From: an uncultured Lysobacteraceae bacterium
GTDB lineage: Bacteria; Pseudomonadota; Gammaproteobacteria; Xanthomonadales; Rhodanobacteraceae
Direction: 5' to 3'
Length of the DNA: 10,663 bases
Assembly: GCA_946482585.1 (NCBI GenBank)
Contig: CAMLSI010000153.1
Coordinates: 1 to 10,663 of the forward strand
Shown here piece by piece: positions 6,786 through 10,663 of the stretch. The notes beneath the pieces are model-generated. The model was not told where the DNA came from, searched no databases, and saw only the letters and a list, made by a program, of their open reading frames with translations. Position numbers and translations under genes: made by a program. Numbering within the stretch: position 1 is the stretch's first letter; each line of letters opens with the position of its first letter.

Positions 6786-6948
6786 TGTGGACGTGCAGGC
6801 GCGGCGCGAACTGCCGGAATGAAGCGCGAGCCCGCTTTCCGGCACGTGTCGCGCGCCCGCCACGGACACGGCCCCGTGAGCAGCATCAGCATCGCCGCCG
6901 GCGCGTGACGTCCATCGAGGCGCTGACGTCGCGGCGCGTGCCGGGTCC

Positions 6949-9342
6949 TCAGGCCGCGTTCTCGGTGGCGCGCACGCGATAGCCGTCGCGCCCTGCCGAT
7001 TTGGTTTCGTACAGCGCTTCGTCGGCGAGCTGGAGCAGGGATGCGGCCGTCATGTCGGCGTCGTCTAGCGTGACCGCGACGCCGACGCTGGTGCTGAGTG
7101 CCAGGGTCAGGCCGTGTTCGGGCAGCACGAAGGGTTTGCGCATCGCGGCGACGATCTTCGCGGCGGCGGCCGATGCGTACTGCGCGCGGCGCATGCCTTC
7201 GATGAGCACGGTGAATTCGTCGCCGCCGAGGCGCCCGAGCACGTCGGACGGGCGCAGCACGCTGCCGAGGCGTTCGGCGAAGAGGCGCAGCACCGCGTCG
7301 CCGACCGCGTGACCGTGCGTGTCGTTGACCTGCTTGAAGTGGTCGATGTCGAGATACATGACGACGAGCATGCAGTGCTGGTCGCGGCTGCGCGCGAGCG
7401 CGCGGTCGAGGCGCACGAGGAAGCCTGCGCGGTTCGCGAGTCCGGTCAGGCTGTCCATTTCGGCGGCCTGTATCCAGCGCTGCTCCTCGACTTTCTTGCG
7501 CGTGATGTCGTGCGCCATCGCGTGAACGCCGAGCACCTGGCGGTGATCGTCGTCCCATTGGGGGATGTAGGTGATTTCGAGGCAGGTATAGCTGCCGCCG
7601 CGGCGCTCCTCGTCCTCGAACACCACGCGCTGGCCGGCGAGTGCCTGTTTCAGATAGGGCTCGCGGCGACGATACGTCGCTTCGTCGAGCACGCTGCGCG
7701 CGTGGCGGCCGATGATGCGGCTGCGATCCCCGCCGTAGGCCTGTTCATAGGCGGTGTTCGCGAACTGGAAGCGCAGGGCCGCGTCGACGTAGGCGATCAT
7801 CGCCGGCATCGCGTCGGCGATCGTGCGCAGGCGTTGTTCGTTGCGGCGCAGCTGCTCTTCGGCGAGGTGGCGCGCGGTCACGTCTTCGACGCTGCCGGTA
7901 TAGCCCGTGATCTCGCCTTCGACGACGAGCGGCGCGGCCAGCACGGAAACCCAGACGGTCTGGCCGCTGTCCGGCCGCAGGCGAAGACGCGACTGGAAGC
8001 GCGTGCGCGCGCCGACGGCCTTGCGCCATTCGTCCGCGACGCGCTCGCGGTCTTCCGGGTGTACCGCATTCAACCAGCCGGTCTCGGCGGCTTCGTCGCT
8101 GCGCAGGCCCGACATGCGTTCGAAGGCGCGGTTGACGTAGTGAAACGCGCCGTTGAGGTCGGCGCGGAACAGTCCGAGCGGCGAGGCGTCGTTGACCCCT
8201 TCGAGCTCGGCCTGCTGCTCGCGCAGCCGATGTTCGTAGAGCCGGCGATCGGTGATGTCGAGCGCGTAGCCCATGACGAACGGTTCGTCGTTCTGGTCGC
8301 GCAGCACGCGGTTGTTGTATTCCCAGACGCGTTGGCTGCCGTCGCGATGCTGCACGTACAGCAGGCCGGAGTCGGCCTCGTTGCGCGCGATGCGGCGCAG
8401 GTAGTCGCGATAGTGTCCGTGCAGCGCCGGCGGAACCAGGTCGAGCATCGAGCATCCGACGAGCTCGACCACGCGATAGCCGATCGCGTTCGCGGCGGCC
8501 GGGTTGATCGACAGCAGGATGCCGTCGAAATCGTGCGTGCAGATCAGGCCGAGACTCTGCTCGAACAGGTCGCGGAAGCGCCGTTCGCTGGTTTCTATCG
8601 TGCGGATGGCCTGGCGTTCCATGGTGACGTCGCGCGCCATGACGAGGCGTGCCTCGCGCCCGGCATAGCGCAGTTCGCGCGCGGTGACCTCGGCGAGGAA
8701 GACGCGGCCGTCGGCGCTGCGGTGACGCCAGATCTCGCTGTCGGCCACATCCGGATACGGCTGGCTCAGCGTGTCGCGCAGGCTGGCCTGCTCCTCGGGC
8801 GGCCGGATGTCGTAGAGCGTCATCGCGAGGAATTCCTCGCGCGACCAGCCGTAGGCGCGCACGGCGGCATCGTTCACGGCGAGAAAGCGCAGCGTGACGC
8901 GGTCGTAGACCCACATCGGGATCGGCGCGAAATCGAATACGGCCTGCAGGTCGTCGCGCTGCAGCCGCATCGCGTTGACGCCGGCGCGCAGCGCGAGCGT
9001 CTGCGTGACGACGCGCTGCAGAGTCCCTGCATCCAGGCTCGGCAGCGAGAGCCACGCGGACGCGCCCGCTTCGATCCAGCGCCGGCCACGCGAGACGTCG
9101 TCTTCCTGGTCGAGCGCGATCCAGGCCGTCGTCGGCGCGACGTCGTCGAGCTCGGCATAGGCGGACAACTCCGGATCGACCGCTTCGACGAGCAGCAGAT
9201 CGCAGGACGCCGCCGGCAGCGCGCGCAATGCCGTCGTCAGATCGCCGAGCGGCAGCAGATGGCCGTCATTGCGCACGAGTCTGCCGACGGCGCGAACCAT
9301 GGCTGCGCTGCCGATCAGGCCGATATCGATGCCCGCATTCAT
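6949..9342 (-). CDS. Diguanylate cyclase: pseudo-receiver, about four PAS domains, GGDEF with I-site
   Basis: A 797-aa cytoplasmic sensor that would make c-di-GMP from two GTP. Residues 1-120 look like a response-receiver fold in which the phospho-acceptor is replaced: DLLLVEAVDP puts Glu53 at the Asp position, and the conserved Lys is absent (WLSLPS, 97-102). Four PAS-like units follow at about 128-243, 252-365, 378-490 and 503-615, several ending in a PAC-like DVT/DIT motif. The cyclase domain shows DSLTGLANR (630-638), YLDIDHFK (663-670, metal Asp), RPSD (697-700, allosteric RxxD site) and an intact GGDEF (706-710). There is no EAL or HD-GYP domain and no membrane segment. ATG 9342 is chosen for GGAG five bases upstream; an in-frame ATG at 9396 would add 18 residues and lies upstream of the likely promoter's -10. 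It follows the propeller gene on the same strand but appears to have its own promoter. Confidence 0.95.
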   Translation of the reverse strand: MNAGIDIGLIGSAAMVRAVGRLVRNDGHLLPLGDLTTALRALPAASCDLLLVEAVDPELSAYAELDDVAPTTAWIALDQEDDVSRGRRWIEAGASAWLSLPSLDAGTLQRVVTQTLALRAGVNAMRLQRDDLQAVFDFAPIPMWVYDRVTLRFLAVNDAAVRAYGWSREEFLAMTLYDIRPPEEQASLRDTLSQPYPDVADSEIWRHRSADGRVFLAEVTARELRYAGREARLVMARDVTMERQAIRTIETSERRFRDLFEQSLGLICTHDFDGILLSINPAAANAIGYRVVELVGCSMLDLVPPALHGHYRDYLRRIARNEADSGLLYVQHRDGSQRVWEYNNRVLRDQNDEPFVMGYALDITDRRLYEHRLREQQAELEGVNDASPLGLFRADLNGAFHYVNRAFERMSGLRSDEAAETGWLNAVHPEDRERVADEWRKAVGARTRFQSRLRLRPDSGQTVWVSVLAAPLVVEGEITGYTGSVEDVTARHLAEEQLRRNEQRLRTIADAMPAMIAYVDAALRFQFANTAYEQAYGGDRSRIIGRHARSVLDEATYRRREPYLKQALAGQRVVFEDEERRGGSYTCLEITYIPQWDDDHRQVLGVHAMAHDITRKKVEEQRWIQAAEMDSLTGLANRAGFLVRLDRALARSRDQHCMLVVMYLDIDHFKQVNDTHGHAVGDAVLRLFAERLGSVLRPSDVLGRLGGDEFTVLIEGMRRAQYASAAAAKIVAAMRKPFVLPEHGLTLALSTSVGVAVTLDDADMTAASLLQLADEALYETKSAGRDGYRVRATENAA

Positions 9343-9386
9343 CGCCGCTCCGCGCTGCCGTCGAACTGTCCCTGAGGGGCGGTCCG

Positions 9387-9416
9387 ATTCTAGCAACGGC
9401 GATGCGTCGCAGTCAG
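9387..9416 (-). promoter_or_regulatory. Sigma-70-like promoter of the diguanylate cyclase gene
   Basis: Read on the minus strand, CTGACT (9416-9411) and TAGAAT (9392-9387) are separated by 18 bases. The -10 matches TATAAT at five of six positions. Transcription would begin near 9380, giving a leader of about 40 bases before ATG 9342. It makes the upstream in-frame ATG at 9396 impossible as the start on this transcript. Confidence 0.55.
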
Positions 9417-9422
9417 TGCATG

Positions 9423-9464
9423 CGACGTGATGAAACGTGCGGCTGCGCAGACACGTTCACGTCG
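9423..9464. repeat. Inverted repeat upstream of the cyclase promoter
   Basis: CGACGTGA (9423-9430) and TCACGTCG (9457-9464) are perfect 8-bp arms, and inner ACGTG (9435-9439) and CACGT (9452-9456) also pair after a small bulge. It sits just upstream of the -35 box, where an activator could bind. As RNA it would be a stem-loop about 50-90 bases past the propeller gene's stop. Confidence 0.4.
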
Positions 9465-9472
9465 TCGATGTT

Positions 9473-9499
9473 GCTGTGCACAAGTTCGGCTGTGCACAA
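9473..9499. repeat. Tandem 11-bp repeats with palindromic core TGTGCACA
   Basis: GCTGTGCACAA occurs at 9473-9483 and again at 9489-9499, a 16-bp period. On the minus strand each contains TTGTGCACA, one base off the DnaA-box consensus TTWTNCACA. Because the core TGTGCACA is self-complementary, the two copies could also fold into an 8-bp hairpin with an 8-base loop, 15 bases past the propeller gene's stop. Possible operator pair or 3'-end structure. Confidence 0.5.
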
Positions 9500-9513
9500 A
9501 GGCGTACCGAAGA

Positions 9514-10533
9514 TCACTCGAAATCGTCGGCGAAGATCCCGTCGGCGACGATGACGCCGTCGCGGCGCACGATGTCGTAGTCGCCGGAGCCCAGCGGCGA
9601 TTCGCGGCCCCAGTAGAGCTGGACCGTCCCCGCCGACGTGCCGACCAGCGGATGCGGCTCCACGTCGCCCGCGCCGGCGCTGATTTCCTGCGGCAGCGCC
9701 GGCTCGAAACTCGCCGCGTCGGAGGAGCGGCGCGAATAGATGTCGTACTGGCTGGCGTCGGCATGGATGTAGAACACGACGAACGCGCCGTCGGGCATCA
9801 GGACCGGCAGCGAATCGTGGTTGTCGCCGTCGCTCGCGATCGTCGCGGCGGCGGCGCTCCAGTCGCGTACGTCCGTCGTCGTCTTCGCGAACAGGTCCAG
9901 CGACGAGGAACCGACCTGATACGTGGCGAGATAGCGGCCGTCGCTCGCGCGATAGGCGATGCGCGGCAGCTGGCTGCCCGCGGCGATCACGGTCTTCAGC
10001 TGGTCCCAGGTCGCGCCGTCGTCGCCGGATTGGGCCACATAGCTGCCACTGCCCAGGCGCTGGTAGCTCATGGTCAGTGTGCCGTCCGGATGGCGGATCA
10101 CGTGCGGATTCACTTCGCCGCCGGTGGCCCAGGCCAGTGCGAGCTGCCCTTGCTCGGTGAAGGTGATGCCGTCGGCTGAGGTCGCACGATAAAGACGATA
10201 GGTCGACGTCGCGCCGGTGCCTTTGAGGTAGAACAGGACGAAGGAGCCGTTCGGCAATTGCAGCAGCGCCGGATGACGCTCGTTGGCGCTCGTGGCGATG
10301 ACCGCCGCGGGTGTGGACCAAGTCGCGCCGTCGTCGCTCGACCGCATGACCCAGAGATCGCCGAACGCGCTCGCGTTCAGGCGTTCGAACACGAGCACGA
10401 GATCGCCGTTCGCCGCGCGGAGGATGGACGGCTGGTAGTCGACGCCGCTGCCGCCGCTGACGGTCTGCTGCGCGTGGGCGGCGTTGACGGCGAGGAGCAG
10501 AGCGAAAGCGAGACAGTGCAGCGTGAAGCGCAT
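9514..10533 (-). CDS. Secreted six-bladed beta-propeller (BNR/sialidase-like) with IFADDF tail
   Basis: A 339-aa protein with a Sec signal peptide (MRF, a hydrophobic core, AHA-QQ cleavage after residue 21). Two Asp-boxes of the form SxDxGxTW are seen: SSDDGATW (65-72) and SGDDGATW (169-176). A repeating unit 'xP....hxxGxhhhhY' occurs six times, at about 34-51, 87-105, 142-160, 189-206, 241-257 and 292-308, as expected for a six-bladed sialidase-like propeller. The FRIP-type motif of true sialidases is not apparent, so a glycan-binding or other hydrolase role is as likely as sialidase activity. It ends in GIFADDFE, nearly the tail of the 4568-6502 protein. ATG 10533 is chosen because it starts a clean signal peptide and has GGAG seven bases upstream; an in-frame ATG at 10650 would bury that signal 39 residues in. 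It lies 171 bp upstream of the cyclase gene on the same strand. Confidence 0.88.
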   Translation of the reverse strand: MRFTLHCLAFALLLAVNAAHAQQTVSGGSGVDYQPSILRAANGDLVLVFERLNASAFGDLWVMRSSDDGATWSTPAAVIATSANERHPALLQLPNGSFVLFYLKGTGATSTYRLYRATSADGITFTEQGQLALAWATGGEVNPHVIRHPDGTLTMSYQRLGSGSYVAQSGDDGATWDQLKTVIAAGSQLPRIAYRASDGRYLATYQVGSSSLDLFAKTTTDVRDWSAAAATIASDGDNHDSLPVLMPDGAFVVFYIHADASQYDIYSRRSSDAASFEPALPQEISAGAGDVEPHPLVGTSAGTVQLYWGRESPLGSGDYDIVRRDGVIVADGIFADDFE

Positions 10534-10663
10534 GAGCGGACTCCGGAAGCAGGAAAGGGCGTCGGGCAGGAGGCGAGCGCCACGTCCGTGCGGCCGGAAC
10601 TGCACGGACATGTCTTCGGGTCCTGCCGTCAAACCCGGGCTCTTACGCAAAGACGCGCCAAGG
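10534..10663 (-). promoter_or_regulatory. Upstream region of the propeller gene with a leader hairpin
   Basis: 130 bp to the window edge. GTCCGTGC (10584-10591) and GCACGGAC (10602-10609) form a perfect 8-bp stem with a 10-base loop, about 50-75 bases before the ATG. On the minus strand a TTGACG hexamer (10631-10626) is -35-like, but no -10 is evident. I compared the region by eye with the c-di-GMP (GEMM) riboswitch consensus and saw no match. The hairpin may be regulatory or chance. Confidence 0.35.

Larger units (their letters stand above)
6503..6948. other. Convergent gap without a recognisable gene; several inverted repeats
   Basis: 446 bp between two convergent stops. The frames here give Arg/Ala/Pro-rich translations with no recognisable motif. 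Inverted repeats seen: GCGGACA/TGTCCGC (6518-6546, 15-base loop) just after the plus-strand stop; GGCCGCC-GAT-GGCGGCC (6615-6631, extendable to about 6610-6636); a perfect 16-bp palindrome (6770-6785); and two GACGTC palindromes (6907-6912, 6925-6930). Any of these could form the transcript end of a flanking gene, but none has a T-run. Confidence 0.55.

Noticed and set aside
6411..6982. Possible small genes or transposase remnant in the 6503-6948 gap
   Set aside because: A stretch reading ERRREALLRWLEESRKR looked transposase-like for a moment, but there is no further match, no terminal inverted repeats and no target duplication.
4562..7558. 998-codon minus-strand frame across the Tat protein, the gap and the cyclase C-terminus
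   Set aside because: No domain is recognisable. It is antisense to a gene with an ideal Shine-Dalgarno sequence and Tat signal, and out of frame with the GGDEF gene.
7114..9375. 753-codon plus-strand frame opposite the diguanylate cyclase
   Set aside because: The minus strand encodes PAS repeats and an intact GGDEF domain; the plus frame shows no recognisable motif.
10534..10663. c-di-GMP riboswitch in the propeller leader
   Set aside because: Tempting because of the neighbouring cyclase, but the conserved GEMM core and tetraloop-receptor pattern are absent by eye; only a simple hairpin is present.
1..10663. tRNA, rRNA, CRISPR array, insertion sequence or attachment site
   Set aside because: No cloverleaf, regularly spaced repeat array, transposase or integrase was seen anywhere in the window.

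Overview
The window is about 10.7 kb of very GC-rich bacterial DNA. It most likely comes from a gammaproteobacterium of the Xanthomonadales/Rhodanobacteraceae type. That is an impression from GC content, gene style and the 'IFADDF' C-terminal tails on two exported proteins; no rRNA or marker gene is present to confirm it. High GC leaves long open frames on both strands, so most long frames are shadows. I accept six genes.

Left part (1-4316), end of a nonribosomal peptide synthetase (NRPS) locus. Three minus-strand genes are read from 3455 down to the window edge: an FMN-dependent alpha-hydroxy-acid oxidase/dehydrogenase, a 338-aa protein resembling the NRPS-associated BtrH-N-like family, and an NRPS that runs off the left edge. 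Both junctions are 4-base ATGA overlaps, so the three are almost certainly one translationally coupled operon. The NRPS opens with a cut-down condensation domain lacking HHxxxDG, followed by an adenylation domain. Its A4 motif has Ile and Asp where alpha-amino-acid domains have Asp then a variable residue, which points to a beta-amino acid or other non-standard starter. A type II thioesterase is divergent from the operon (3567-4316, plus), and a perfect 15-bp dyad lies in the shared control region.

Middle (4317-6502). After a 251-bp gap with a strong GC hairpin and a near-ideal Shine-Dalgarno sequence comes a 644-aa Tat-exported protein with a polysaccharide-lyase-like (concanavalin-fold) C-terminal region. 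A convergent 446-bp gap follows (6503-6948), in which I find no gene but several inverted repeats.

Right part (6949-10663, minus strand). A secreted six-bladed, BNR/sialidase-like propeller protein (10533-9514) lies upstream of a 797-aa diguanylate cyclase (9342-6949). The cyclase has a degenerate receiver, about four PAS domains and an intact GGDEF with I-site. The 171-bp gap between them holds a good sigma-70-like promoter, tandem 11-bp repeats and an inverted repeat.

Working together: the left genes would make and edit a small peptide. The middle and right genes look like surface or extracellular polysaccharide handling plus c-di-GMP signalling. The two exported proteins share the same C-terminal tail although their folds are unrelated and their export signals differ, which suggests a common sorting or processing step after export.
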